The position numbers and the translations under genes are program-made. The notes under the pieces are model-generated. The model had not been told where the DNA came from and ran no database searches. It saw nothing but the letters and a program-made list of their open reading frames with translations. DNA of 64,000 nucleotides from Apoderus coryli (lineage: Eukaryota > Arthropoda > Insecta > Coleoptera > Attelabidae). This document shows, one piece after another, positions 1-11,079 of this stretch. Each line of letters opens with the position of its first letter. The first letter of the stretch is position 1. The stretch covers positions 10,522,428-10,586,427 of the forward strand of contig OU452211.1 in assembly GCA_911728435.2 (NCBI GenBank), in the 5' to 3' direction.

Positions 1-590
1 TAACGTTCAAAACATGTCTATGCGAATACAGAAGTTTCAATGTGGAAAATGACTTTCGCAACACGTTCTTTACATGCTCACGACATCTTAAATCAGTGTC
101 AGTGATAACACCTAAGTTCCTTGCAGAAGAAACACACTGGACAACACTGTTATTAATCATAACTTTAAAATTTTCTTTAAGATATTCAGAATCATTTCTA
201 TTACTATACAGCAACATATGCGATTTTAATGGATTCAATTTTAAATTATGATCGGTGGAAAGTGAATATAGAACGTCAAGGTCAGCATTAACTCTCTGGC
301 AGGCCTCAACACAATCATCCGTCTTAAAAGAGTAATAAACCTGTGTATCATCCGCAAAAGCCTGTATACTACAATGATTTAATGAACTCAAAATTTCTGA
401 GGTATAAATTAAAAATAACAGAGGCCCCAGAATTGAACCCTGTGGCACACCAGATGTAATATCCGACACCGTCGAAAACTCGCCATTATGGTAGTAATTA
501 TATAATTCCGTTAAACTCCTACTCAAACATGCAAATTGCAATTTCTAGTAACGAACTTCAAAAGCTTTGGTAAAACCATCATGAGTTCCC
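1..590 (-). pseudogene. RT fragment of a Jockey/CR1-like non-LTR retrotransposon
   Basis: Read on the minus strand, this stretch encodes the palm of a reverse transcriptase that would copy element RNA at a nicked target. A clear SGVPQGSILGPLLF block is followed by the catalytic AFADDTQVYYSF at about 343-365, then a LKLNPLKS block and an ARNLGV block, running off the left edge of the window. Upstream a TKAFE block is present, but an in-frame stop at 545-547 and a deletion of roughly 20-25 codons separate it from the rest. It belongs to the FADDTQ lineage also seen at 5.7, 26.6 and 32 kb. It is a dead fragment; the family assignment rests on motifs alone. Confidence 0.85.
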
Positions 591-1404
591 CCTAAACAGA
601 CTACGTCTGTTCCTAAATGGTTTACGGAGGTTGTCATGTGCGAGACAAATTCTACACTATTTTTTTTTTTGCGGATAACCACCCAAATGTAATAATGACA
701 CTCACACAATTAGTGCAAAAAATTTAGTCTCTCTCCCACGGCTAACCCTGGTGTATGTATAACTGAACTGTTGGTCTTAAATATCTGTTTATTATTACCC
801 AATCGAGAAAACATCAAAAATGCAGTCGACGGTAAAGCTAATTTCATAAATTATGTAACACAAAACAGAAATTAAAAAAAAAAAACGCTTAAACACGCTA
901 AAGCTGTTGCTGACACGCTGGAAAAAAATATGTTTTTGGCAATAAACGACACTACTAGAGCAAAGGATTAACCTGACGTTTGATGAAATTACAATTAAAA
1001 TGTGCCGCTCTCAAAAGGATTTTCGTTTAATACAGTTTTTGTTTTATTGGACATTTTGTAAAGCTCGTAAAGTTTTTTAACAAATTTGAAGAGCCAATAT
1101 TGTAATTAGGATTAATTCAATTACAAATTGTACAATGTGCCCTAAATTGAAGATGTGAAAATGTCAGTTACACATGAAAATCCTGGAGAAGGTTACTGGA
1201 CGAGGACGTGTTTTTGTATCCCCCGTCTGACAAAGGAAATAAACTCTTCAGACGCAGGAACAGCCTTCCAATCATGTCATATCACAATGACAATTTTAGG
1301 CGACTCTGGCGCAGATTTGACTTTTCACTAGATATACGTGTTATTCGTTATTTTACACATTTTGCAAAATGAAGACGAGCGGGATGTATTGTCATGCACT
1401 CATA
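591..1404. other. No gene seen
   Basis: AT-rich sequence with a T-run near 660-671 and an A-run near 876-886. I see no RT, transposase or structured repeat here. Confidence 0.5.
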
Positions 1405-2705
1405 ATTTAATAATATTACGGTATAACGCTATACCCAAATTATTTGAGAACATATTAACTAAACACTTAAAGCTCATTTTGGAACCTCTTGTTAACGACC
1501 AACAGTTCGGATTTGTTTCGCGAAGGTCAGCAGAGCTTAACCTACTTGAGTATTCAAACGATTTGTGTCGTGCCTTGGGAGAGGGATGCCAGGTACATTC
1601 GATCTACACCGATTTCTCCAAGGCCTTTGATAGGGTGAACCACCGGTTGCTGATGCGCAAGCTTCACTTGACAGGCTTACCTGTTGGCATTTTGCGCTGG
1701 ATACAGAGTTATTTGCAGGACAGATCGCAGATTGTGCGTGTGAATGAGTTCCAGTCACGACCTATTCATGTTTCATCAGGTGTGCCCCAAGGTTCACATT
1801 TGGGACCACTCTTATTTAATTTGTTTATTAATGATATTGAACGATGTTTTCTTTACAGTAATTTTAAATTGTTTGCAGATGATCTTAAATTTTATCGTAA
1901 GATTGGCTGTGCGACGGATTGTTATTTGCTGCAGGATGATCTGATTAGACTTATGCATTGGTGTGACCGAAATGAAATGGTGCTTAATGCTTCAAAGTGT
2001 TTCTATGTGGGTTTTCATCGTGCGAGGGAGCCTTTCTTTATCTCCGACACTCGCTTGACTTGTAGCACTTTTGTGGTTGATCTTGGTGTTAGGATAGATC
2101 ATTCCTTGACCTTTGTGGATCACATAAATTGCATGACAACTAAGGCATTGAAAATGTTAGGATTTATTAAACGTATTACTTCTGATTTCACAGATATAAG
2201 ATCGATTAGAGTACTATACAATGCATTGGTCAGACCACATTTGGAATATGCATCGGCGGTTTGGAATCCGTCTTACGCAAGTCATGTGGACAGTATTGAG
2301 AGGGTTCAGCATAAATTTTTAAGATTTATGGATTTTAAGCTTGGACGTCCTCCACCGCCAGATTATACTTACGACTACTTTTCACTGTGCGATGATTTGA
2401 GATTGACCATTTTGGCTGAGCGGAGAAGCGTGAAGGATCTGATTGTTTTGTACAGGTTGTTGAATGGTTTAGTCTCCTCTTCGCACTTATTGAGCGAGAT
2501 TACCTTTCGCGTTCCAGTGCGTCGGGTCAGAGGTACTCGGCTGTTTCATGAGCCGTTCTGTCGCAGAAATTGTACGTCTCATGGATTTATTCCACGAGTT
2601 TTGAGATCGGCTAATCGTCACCTGGCTGTCGATCCGGATCTCGATTTTTTTTCACCTTACGGTGAGTTTGTTAAGGGTTTGCGACAACGTCATCACATTC
2701 GCTAA
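1338..2705 (+). CDS. Reverse transcriptase, C-terminal part of non-LTR ORF2
   Basis: An open frame of 455 codons; the first ~25 codons come from flanking DNA and are not RT-like. The rest gives the RT blocks in order: QQFGFV near residue 56, TDFSKAFDRVNH at 91-102 with the first catalytic aspartate, SGVPQGSHLGPLLF at 147-160, FADDLKFY at 179-186 with the catalytic DD pair, and the thumb region (YASAVWNPSY) beyond. The endonuclease and the front of the RT are missing, so it cannot mobilise itself. There is no internal stop, so this is a relatively young copy. It is closest to the copies at 3.8, 12.7 and 58.5 kb (ADDLK lineage). Jockey/CR1-type placement is inference. Confidence 0.85.
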   Translation: MLFVILHILQNEDERDVLSCTHNLIILRYNAIPKLFENILTKHLKLILEPLVNDQQFGFVSRRSAELNLLEYSNDLCRALGEGCQVHSIYTDFSKAFDRVNHRLLMRKLHLTGLPVGILRWIQSYLQDRSQIVRVNEFQSRPIHVSSGVPQGSHLGPLLFNLFINDIERCFLYSNFKLFADDLKFYRKIGCATDCYLLQDDLIRLMHWCDRNEMVLNASKCFYVGFHRAREPFFISDTRLTCSTFVVDLGVRIDHSLTFVDHINCMTTKALKMLGFIKRITSDFTDIRSIRVLYNALVRPHLEYASAVWNPSYASHVDSIERVQHKFLRFMDFKLGRPPPPDYTYDYFSLCDDLRLTILAERRSVKDLIVLYRLLNGLVSSSHLLSEITFRVPVRRVRGTRLFHEPFCRRNCTSHGFIPRVLRSANRHLAVDPDLDFFSPYGEFVKGLRQRHHIR

Positions 2706-2910
2706 GACATTTTGTTTTATTGTTATTAATGTGTTATTGTTTGATATTTCATTTTTATGTTCAGCTCTTCAAGATGTTTGAATTTTTTAGCTGTATGCTT
2801 ATTATTGTATTATTGTTTTTTATGGTTCTGTAATCTTGATGTAATTAAATTTATATTTGTGTTATGTATAATGGACTTAAGTCCGTAAATGAATAAATAA
2901 ATAAATAAAT
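1415..2910 (+). mobile_element. 5'-truncated non-LTR retrotransposon copy with (AAAT)n tail
   Basis: RT homology begins abruptly just after 1415. The 3' end is a short (AAAT)n tail at about 2888-2910. The ten bases atttaataat at 1405-1414 recur at 2911-2920, directly after the tail, and fit a target-site duplication made by target-primed reverse transcription. The duplicated sequence is AT-rich, so chance cannot be excluded. The loss of the 5' half is the usual outcome of incomplete reverse transcription. Confidence 0.7.
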
Positions 2911-2920
2911 ATTTAATAAT

Positions 2921-3784
2921 TTGTCTTAGACTTAGACAAATTTAAAGTAAACCTTAAATTACGTTTAAGTTATAAGAAAATAAGAACCTATAGGAAGAAT
3001 TAAATAACACATTAGGTATTTCTTCTTAATATACAAATCCATTCCTTTTTGGATAAAAATTAACCGTCCGCTCATGCTCCGAATTCTCTTCGACAACATT
3101 TTTTTCCTATAAATAATACTATTTTCTGTCCCATTCTAATTTATTACCGTCTCAAATCAGCATCAACATGCTTAGGTATAGTAACATTATTATTTGTTCC
3201 AATACTAAAATAAACAAAAAAAACTCACCCTTTCTTTGATGAAGAACCTCTCTCTCTCTCTTTTAAAATATTCTCTATAAGTAATTAAGGTTGTTCGGAT
3301 TTTCTCATTCGTAGTGAACTTTTTTTACTATATTGGAGCGCGTATTGTATTTTTACTGCGCGCGTACCCTTATTTCTATCTGAATAAGTTTTCGTATTTT
3401 TTTTTCAGTATGTTTTGTTCTCGTCGACCCCGTTCCGAATTTCCCATTGTATTTTTGTATAGAAAGAGATTCTCGCCAATACCTTCCTGCTAAAAAAACG
3501 AGAAAAGGTTTTATCATCAGCCGCAAGTGCTGTAATAATTATGATTACATTTTAAAGGCCTGAATATCAAATTCACCAGTCCATAAGAGAGCTATTTACC
3601 AAAATACTTTTCAAAAGTTATCATCCACGATCAGTTTCACTATCTGGGGACTTGGTTATGTGAAGACTGGTCTTCAGACGTAGAAATTAAATGTCAAACG
3701 TCTTTACGAACTCTGACTTTGACCTCAATCTCAGAATAAGATTCACAAAATGTTACGTATGGTCCGTTCTGTGTGAATTCTAGC
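2921..3784. other. No gene seen
   Basis: AT-rich. It contains a small hairpin, TTTGTCT...AGACAAA, near 2920-2941 and a short (CT)n run near 3250-3262. No coding motif is recognised. Confidence 0.5.
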
Positions 3785-5305
3785 ACAATCTCGATATAAC
3801 TGTCTAGGATGAGCCCCATCTTCAAAGAAGGTGATAGGCAGGATATTAGAAACTACCGGCCTATTGCCATACAATCGAATTTTGCCAGTGTTTTGAGATC
3901 GTGTAGCATGAAGTTTTGTTTGATCATGTCAAGCGACTCATCAAGCCTATTCAGCACGGATTTTTTCCTGGCTGATCCACTGCTACTAATCTCGTAATTT
4001 TGAGCCAGTTTTTGGCAGAAAACTTGGATAGCGGGGGTCAGGTCGACGTTATTTATACGGATTATACCAAAGCCTTTGACAGGCTTGACCACGGAATTCT
4101 GCTGCAAAAGCTTTCGGAATTTGGTTTATCTGTGGATCTTTTAAAATTTCTGTCTACTTATCTCCATGAACGTAAATTGTATGTGGAGTACCGTGGTTTC
4201 AAGTCCGGTATTATCCGTGCAACATCGGAGTGCCGCACGGTTCTGTGTTGGGTCCCCTCTTATTTATGTGTTTTATTAATGACATTGTTAATGGCGTGAA
4301 ATGTCGCTCCCTACTCTTTGCTGATTGATGATTTTAAGGTTTATTCACTGATTACCTCAACTTCTGACTGTCTTCAATTGCAAAATGATCTGAATGTCCT
4401 GCTTGACTGGTTCATTCAAAACAGGCTTGCCCTTAATTTGGATAAGTGTTGTTCTGTAACTTTTACTCGTAAGATAAATCCAATAGGATTTGTGTATAAC
4501 ATTGACTCTGTTCCGCTTAAAATATGCGATGAGGGTAAGGATCTGGGGGTGCTCTTTGACGCTAAACTTAGTTTTGTGGGGCATGTGATTGATGTGGTTT
4601 CGTCTTTCTATAAGAGGTTTTGTTATGAGAAATACAAAGCATTTTGTGTCACCTAAAACTCTTATTTTACTGTATAATTCCTTCGTTAGATCGAAATTGG
4701 AATATGCGTCTGTTGTGTGGAGTCCTGGTTATGCGTTGCACTCGAATAACTGAGAGAGGATTCAGCGAAGATTTGTGAAATATTTGTGGTTTAAGTGTGA
4801 CGGAGTGTATCCAACCATGGGATTTCCCCATGATGAACTTCTGGGTCGTTTTAATTTTGTACCTCTTGATAAGCGTAGAGAATATGTCTCACTCCTGTTC
4901 CTATTCAAGATCGTGAATGGCATCATTGACTCTCCGGACCTACTTTCGATGATACCTTTTCATGCTCCACATACGAGAAGACGTAATTATGGTTCTAGCT
5001 TTTACTTGCCTACCGCACGTACCAACTTGTTGCTCTTTTCGCCATTGTTTGAGATGTGTTCTGTTTGTGACTCCGTGAGTAACGATATTGATATGTTTTT
5101 AATAGCATATCTTATATTAAAAAAGTGTTTTTTAGATAAATATTTGTTGTTAAACCATTCTTATTTTGACTATTTTTTGCGATTGTAATATTTGTATTAT
5201 TTATAATTTTGAAACGTGTATTTATGTTAATTTTATCGTTTTGTAATGTACCTGCCCTGTAATTGGATGTGTTTCTGTCTGGGTAGATGTAATCTAAATA
5301 AATAA
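3785..5305 (+). pseudogene. Frameshifted RT copy of the ADDLK non-LTR lineage
   Basis: Reverse transcriptase pieces lie in several frames: SPIFKEGDRQDIRNYRPIAI at 3809 onward, VDVIYTDYTKAFDRLDH near 4045-4090, a broken VPHGSVLGPLLF near 4232-4265, LFADDFK near 4315-4335 with a stop in the way, then thumb and C-terminal blocks to about 5188. At least three frameshifts and one stop are needed to connect them. The element ends near 5296-5303 in AAATAAATAAA. Compared with the 1.4-kb copy it is longer at the 5' end but much more decayed. Confidence 0.85.
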
Positions 5306-5504
5306 AGGAAAACACCGTTAAATAATTTAAAAAATCTTTTAGTAACTCGAAATGATATTTAAAAAGAAAAATAACAAACTTAACTATGTGATTACAATTT
5401 AAATAAATTCAATAATAATTTGCCATAAGGTGACTTCGGTGGAGTTTTCCTCGACCAGGATATTGTATGTCTTTGCACAAAGATTTTCGATTGTTCACTT
5501 GTCA

Positions 5505-5534
5505 CTGATGATGGGACTGGCCTAGTCCCGAAAC
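5505..5534 (+). other. Hammerhead-like motif CTGATGA-stem-GAAAC
   Basis: CTGATGA at 5505-5511 and GAAAC at 5530-5534 flank a perfect six-pair stem (GGGACT 5513-5518 with AGTCCC 5524-5529, loop GGCCT). An extra T sits between the core and the stem, and ACATGT follows GAAAC's first bases as a minimal palindromic stem III. I cannot draw a good stem I, so cleavage activity is doubtful. Such motifs mark Penelope-like and retrozyme elements in other genomes; here it is only suggestive. Confidence 0.35.
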
Positions 5535-5689
5535 ATGTTTGGACAGGAGTCGTAGAGAATTTTTTTTTTTGGGATTCGTGATTTTACCAGGAAATTTGAT
5601 AGGTGCTTCATTTTTGCGATTTCTTCTGGAGACTCTGTGAGATTTACTTGATGAGTTGCCTCTGCAATTGCGGCAAAATATGTTGTTTC

Positions 5690-6823
5690 AACTAGATGGA
5701 TGCTGATGATACCCAGCTATGTTATTCGTTTCTTCCGTCTGAGGTCGCGGTTGCAAATTTATTAATAAATGATGATCTGAGTTCTCTGCTAAAAACTTCA
5801 ACTGATCATCAACTCAAATTAAATCCGAAGAAATCTGTGTCGATACTATTTAGTGGAGAGCATGTTAGAGTGAATCTTCGGGAGAGCTTGAATATTAAGA
5901 TTGGATGTGATGATATTGAGTTCCGGGACTACGCTAAAAACTTGGGGCTTGTGATGGATTACCGACTGCGCTTTAAGGAGCATCTAACGTCCAAATTACG
6001 CGTAGCATATGGTGCATTAAAACAAATATATCCGCATAGGCATTGTCTTACCCGTGAGACGAAAAATATGTTATGTGGGACGTTGGTGTTATGTCATCTG
6101 AACTACTGTGATGTTGTTTACGGTCCTTGTCTTGATGGTGTTGATGCAAGGCGTACTCAAAAATTACAGAATGCCTGCTTGAGATTTATCTATGGTGTAA
6201 GAGGGCGTCAGAGAATCTCAAATAAGTTAAAAGAGGCTAAATGGTTAAATATGTATAACCGTCGCATACTGCATTCGGTTGTATTTTTTTACAAACTTTT
6301 GAGGTCGGGAACGCCACCGTACCTGCTCGACAGGGTTGTTTTTCGAACGGACGTTCACAACCTAAATATTAGGCGTAAAAGTTTAATTACTATACCCGCA
6401 CATAGGAAGGCTATTTTTAAACGATCTTTTTCATACAATATAGCTTCGGTAATTAATAGGTTTACGATTATGGATTTTTCGGCATCACATAAAACCATTA
6501 AAAAGAGAATAGAGACATGTTTGTTGCAGCATCAATGAGAGGTTTGGTTTGCGTGACTTCTGATGTTGAATTAACTGGTTATGAATGAATAGGGCATGTT
6601 TGTATATTTAGGTTAATGCTCAATGTCAAATTATTATTTTTTTGTGTTTTTAATTTGTTTAAATATTATTTCTGTACAAGGTACAACAGCACTTGACTCG
6701 TGTCAAGAAGCTGCAAATACTACCTTTTAGTAACCAAGTGAAAATGTATTACGTATATTGTACTTTATTGTAACACTTGTCTGGTTCTAATAAACGATAT
6801 AATAATAATAATAATAATAAAAG
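5690..6823 (+). pseudogene. C-terminal RT portion of a FADDTQ-type non-LTR element
   Basis: The copy starts exactly at the catalytic region (MDADDTQLCYSF at 5696, a phenylalanine lost) and stays open for 280 codons through LKLNPKKS, the NLGL block, HLNYCDVVYGP and LQNACLRFIYGVR to a stop at 6538. About 260 bp of 3' untranslated sequence then ends in (AAT)n at 6802-6823. Everything before the DD motif is absent, as expected for 5' truncation during target-primed reverse transcription. The polypeptide cannot be an active RT because fingers and most of the palm are missing. Confidence 0.85.
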
Positions 6824-6858
6824 GGCAATTCGTTTAGCTCAAGGAAACTGTGGTTAAT

Positions 6859-6873
6859 GGGACACCCTGTATA
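6859..6873 (-). repeat. Isolated mariner-type terminus GGGACACCCTGTATA
   Basis: This 15-base end sequence also occurs at 15742-15756 and 23147-23161, where it closes DD41D-type elements or a MITE. Here no partner end is visible, so it is a solo terminus or the end of a truncated element. Confidence 0.4.
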
Positions 6874-8130
6874 TTAATGAAACGTTGTTGACTTTTAATT
6901 ATTTATAGTTGTGACTTTATATCACTCTACAAACCACTAATCCGTGAAAATATCAAATAGTTTTAATTTGCATCACAGTTAAAGCTGATTAAACCAAATT
7001 TGCACATTATATAAAATTACCTGTTTCCTATTACCTATAGTACCTATTCACAACAAAAACAAAAATGTTGTGTATTTATTTAACCCTAAACCTTCGTCAA
7101 AACAACCAAAATGTATATGTACGAATGCAATTTTTGGTTCATCTAACGCCAGTCATCCATCCATTGTCATAGCCCTAATTCAAACAAACAAAACATGTTC
7201 AACTAAAATTTTGATATTGATATTATTAAATTGCCAAAGCGAAATCACCAGTAGCACTCGTAAATTTAATTAAAAATATTAACAGAGCGAACAGCAGCAG
7301 CAGCAGTAAAGCACATACGCGCGTTTAATTTGCTCTTTACACATAATTACCTTTATTAGGTACCTCCGTTACAGTGTGATATTATATGCTAGAGCCCGAC
7401 CTGATATATTGAAAACTCGACTTTCAGAACAAATATTAGTGGCTTTACTAATTTCTGATCCTTGCCACTCACCGATATTCGTAAGTACCTATAAGGACAT
7501 CTAATTTTTCAGAAAAAAAAACGTTGCTACGTAATATTTAATAAGAAGCATTATTGCGGGTGACAACAAAATTCCTAGACGAAGACGAAGATTTTTGCAT
7601 CTGCAGAATGCTTTTTGTTAAATTTTGTTACCCATTAATCGAGGAATCACCCTGAACATAATCCAGTAACTTAAATCTCATACTTCACTAACCCAATCAC
7701 ACGCAACAAATGGACTAAAAAATCCAACATCACATTTGTATTAATAAAACTCAGCACCGGGTTTAATGTTCCACATATTAATTCTGTTTATAGGCCACAA
7801 CACCGTAGGTGGTGAAATTATACCGGAATCAATTTAGAAAATATAATACGAAAAAAATGCGCACATATTCATGAAGAAAATCTCGAAGAAAAACGAAAAA
7901 TTAGCACAAGAATCGTTCGAATAATAATAGTATTAATAATAATAATAAACCAACTTCATACTTGAGGAGAGCAGAACCAGCAGGATCACGCACTGCACAG
8001 CTTGTTTGTTATTGTATAGATGTGTGATTGAGATCCACTATTTTGATGTCTAGGATATTATTAATCGATGAAAGTTTTGACTCTTTAAGTACAGAACCAC
8101 AGGAAGGATCGTATGCTTATTGTATACAAC
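6874..8130. other. No gene seen
   Basis: AT-rich intergenic sequence with a short CAG run near 7289-7305 and an (AAT)n run near 7921-7948. I recognise no coding region. Confidence 0.5.
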
Positions 8131-8132
8131 AG

Positions 8133-8470
8133 TAATGGGTAGGCAAGTTTGAGGTTAGGAAGTAAATTGACTGATGAAATGTAAAGAATTGAGCTGTCAT
8201 CCTTTGACATTTATGTCGAAATGGTGATTAGAATTGGCCGCAAGATATTGTAATTTAACACCATTGGACTTTTTTCTTTGGGGTTACGTGAAACACAAGG
8301 TTTATGCCCAGTCAATTGAAATATTCAAAGACAATGTTCATGCCGATATTGATGAAATAGAATAGCAAATGTGTGAACATGTTATGAAAAAATTTATCAC
8401 AAGAGTGTGGTCTGCAAAAAAGGTATTGGAGACCGGATATTGTTTTTCATTATTAATGGTAAACCTTTCC
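8133..8470 (+). mobile_element. Internally deleted DD41D mariner-like element
   Basis: Bases 8133-8205 match the terminal region of the larger element at 15965-17190 (compare 17105-17185). They then jump directly to the transposase C-terminus: LTPLDFFLWGYVKHKVYA near 8252-8310, followed by an in-frame stop at about 8369. The aspartate of PLDFF is the third member of the catalytic triad. Loss of the middle of the element makes this a deletion derivative that at best could be moved by a transposase made elsewhere. Confidence 0.7.
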
Positions 8471-9435
8471 TTATCGAATGAAATAAAAATCAAATGATAT
8501 TTTACAAAAAATAAATTTGAAAACCCTTTATTAGCTCATATAACTAACCAACCGCTGAGTTAACTATATCCTTCCCAAATATTTTAAACTCCATCTGCGA
8601 TATTAAAAAATCGGTTAGACACTGACGGACAATTGTTGAGAAGTAGGATATATTTTGTAGCAGGTACTGCGAAGCATTGTAAAACAAATCAAAAATAACT
8701 CTACTATTGCCGAAATCCATTAACCAGACATGTTTCCAGATTCCTAGGATCAGCAGTCAAAATCTTGTCATGAAGCAACAGTTTTTAACAAGTAACATTT
8801 TTAAAAATAGTTTTTATAATAATAACAATCATTATTAAAATTCTAATTGAGGTGGAATTCCTCTTTTTTGTTCAGTAACTTAATTACTTATGTAATTATT
8901 TTCGAAATTTACTGTATATATCAGATTTTTTTAACTTCGAAATTATAAATCAAATGCAACTGTTTCCAACCCGCATAAGGAAAGATTTTTAAATTTGCAG
9001 TCGAGGCGTAAGATGAACCGATAATGGATAATTACTAGTTTTGTTTTATGTAAAATATTAATAATATACTAATACAGCCTTTGGATCAAAAATGCTATTT
9101 CCTAAACAAAATTATACCAAAGTATCAATAGAGCAGCTCAATAATATGACATCCATCCAACCGACTGACTGGTTAAAACATAATTCGTCACAATAACCTT
9201 GAAAAGACCCTTCAAACATGTGACGGCGAAATTAGGACTGAAAGTTTTGGTCTTTATGTTACGCATAATAAATTATATTGTGTATTTTAATTTACTTACG
9301 AGGGCCACTATTTATATTTTAAGCCTGATAAACAAAACACAGTATTTTTTTTTTTTGAATAATAAATCATCATCATTAACTCGCAAACGAGCATGAATTA
9401 CTCCAACTCAGGGTTTCTGTTGCTAACTCTAAGTT
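8471..9435. other. No gene seen
   Basis: AT-rich; only short chance frames. No RT or transposase motif recognised. Confidence 0.5.
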
Positions 9436-9439
9436 GGCT

Positions 9440-9930
9440 TAACAGACCGATTCTCGAGTCGCAAATTTTGTCACAAAATTGACACAGTCAGTCAACACCA
9501 TTTGCAGGCTGTTGTAGGGGCGCTGCCTCATCGATGCGTTCCTCTCCCTTCGATGCTGTCTCTTCGCATCCTCATTTAGTCGACACTGGTCTTTAAAAAC
9601 TTGATGGCCCTCGCCTTCATCTCGATCTGCTCCCACTTGTTCTTCTCTAGGGTTATTAAATGGCTCCGATCAGTCCAAACCTCACAGCTATACGTAAGGA
9701 TAGGAACTACAATAGCATTATACGCTCGCAACTTAGTTCGAACGTCGATGTTATGATTATCGAAGACTTTCGTCCTCAGACGGCCAACAGATGCACTTGC
9801 TGAATTTCACCAACGATATTTGCGTTTCCGCAAGAATGCTGCCGAGGTAAAAGAAACTCTCGATGTTCTGAAGTCTGTCTAAGTTAACTCGAATATGTGG
9901 TGGGAGAGCCATATCATGACATCATTTCCA
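9440..9930 (-). pseudogene. C-terminal fragment of an RTE-type non-LTR ORF
   Basis: On the minus strand the blocks NIESFFYLGSIL (about 9840-9875), GRLRTKVFDNHNIDVRTKLR, and LRAYNAIVVPILTYSCEVW (about 9675-9735) appear in adjacent frames. These are the post-catalytic thumb blocks of the endonuclease/RT proteins often annotated in insects as craniofacial-development-protein-2-like. Frameshifts and stops break the frame, and downstream sequence decays by 9600. The catalytic part is missing. It appears to be the same lineage as the fragments at 17.9 and 23.8 kb. Confidence 0.75.
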
Positions 9931-9949
9931 ATCTGCTTCAGATACCTAG

Positions 9950-10345
9950 ATACCTGCAAAACATGCATCTACGGCTTGTTCTGCCGACGAAAATAGTTGT
10001 CCACAAAATTTATTCTTGATCTTTGGAAACAAACAAATCTTTGGATGCAGAATCAAGACTGTACGGGGGATCACCCATTAATTCGAATTAAATAGTTTAT
10101 TGGGCGCTCGCGTTGTCTTGATTAAAAATGATGATATGTAGTTTGTTTTCCCTAAATCCTGCAAACAAATTGATCGGTATCAATCAGAACTGACCGTACC
10201 GCGAAAGGCACTGTTTTTTTTTTAATCAGGCTCCGATCGTGAATAATTTTTGTTGAATTAGGCTTATCTTGAAATATCCCCTTTTGAAACACCGTCATTT
10301 GTATTTCTTGAGCGTTGGTTTGCATTCATTGCAACACACATCTTT
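9950..10345 (-). pseudogene. DD34D mariner transposase C-terminal fragment
   Basis: Minus-strand translation gives IIFNQDNASAQ (family: HHDNASAHT), then IELMGDPPYSLDSASKDLF, KIKNKFCGQLFSSAEQAVDA, in the order and spacing of a DD34D mariner catalytic core. An upstream GVSKGD block lies near 10280. Catalytic residues are partly altered and frames shift, so it is inactive. It sits between two non-LTR fragments on the same strand, suggesting insertion into or next to one of them. Confidence 0.7.
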
Positions 10346-10349
10346 TTCA

Positions 10350-11075
10350 GCTTTCGTTAAATTGTGTAAGATGCTCGTGCTCATTCAGGTACTCAACAAT
10401 CCTGGTCTTCACGGCCTTCTCAAATACCTTACTAAGATAGGAATAATCGACATAGGGCATTTCTTCTTAAGTCGGAAAATCCCTAGAAGTTTTCAAGGTA
10501 GATGGGTAAGCAAACTGTTTCAAGCACTGATTAAACAGCTTCGAACGTGATATCATGAACAATACATTCTAAAACACGGCTATTTAATCCAAAGAAGTCA
10601 CAAGAATTTTTATTTTTCAAGATATATCTAACCTCAACAAAACTCAAGAACTAGGCTTTCAGGGGGGAGCACTATATCACCTGCATCCAGATACTCCTCA
10701 AAACTCTTTGCAGACCGCGGAACATTACTAACAATATCTCGCACGCGCACTCAACAAAAAAAGAGTTACATTCATCGGCTGAAATCTGAACTTCAGTATT
10801 ATCGATCCTGGTTATGACACGCTGCTGATTTATGATTTGCCACATAGCCTTAATCCGATTAGGAGAACTGTTAATCTGTTAATAAAATTGTCGTTAGAAA
10901 CAATTCTCGCGGGCTTGATCGCGGATCTATGTTGTGTACTATACCATCTCACTTGCGTTTACATGGCCTGAGAACAACGAAGCTTCAGTGCATCCCGCAA
11001 AAACATCAGACGTTCTTTCATATCACGCAGGTCGTCATCGTACCAGTTTACCGGCACAGCATCACTGGCACGACA
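10350..11075 (-). pseudogene. Non-LTR ORF2 fragment: linker and RT fingers
   Basis: Minus-strand blocks in order: NWYDDDLRDMKERLMFLRDA (about 10980-11055), the region between endonuclease and RT; NRIKAMWQIINQQRVITRID; ECNSFFVE; then LFNQCLKQFAYPSTLKTSRD and IPILSKVFEKAVKTRIVEYL near 10370-10450, the first RT blocks. Several frameshifts and stops occur. The copy stops before the catalytic palm, where mariner sequence begins. The missing 3' half is unusual for a simple 5'-truncated insertion and points to later rearrangement. Confidence 0.75.
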
Positions 11076-11079
11076 ACTG

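Noticed and set aside
1537..1758. Minus-strand frame inside the RT gene
   Set aside because: Shadow of the plus-strand RT reading frame.
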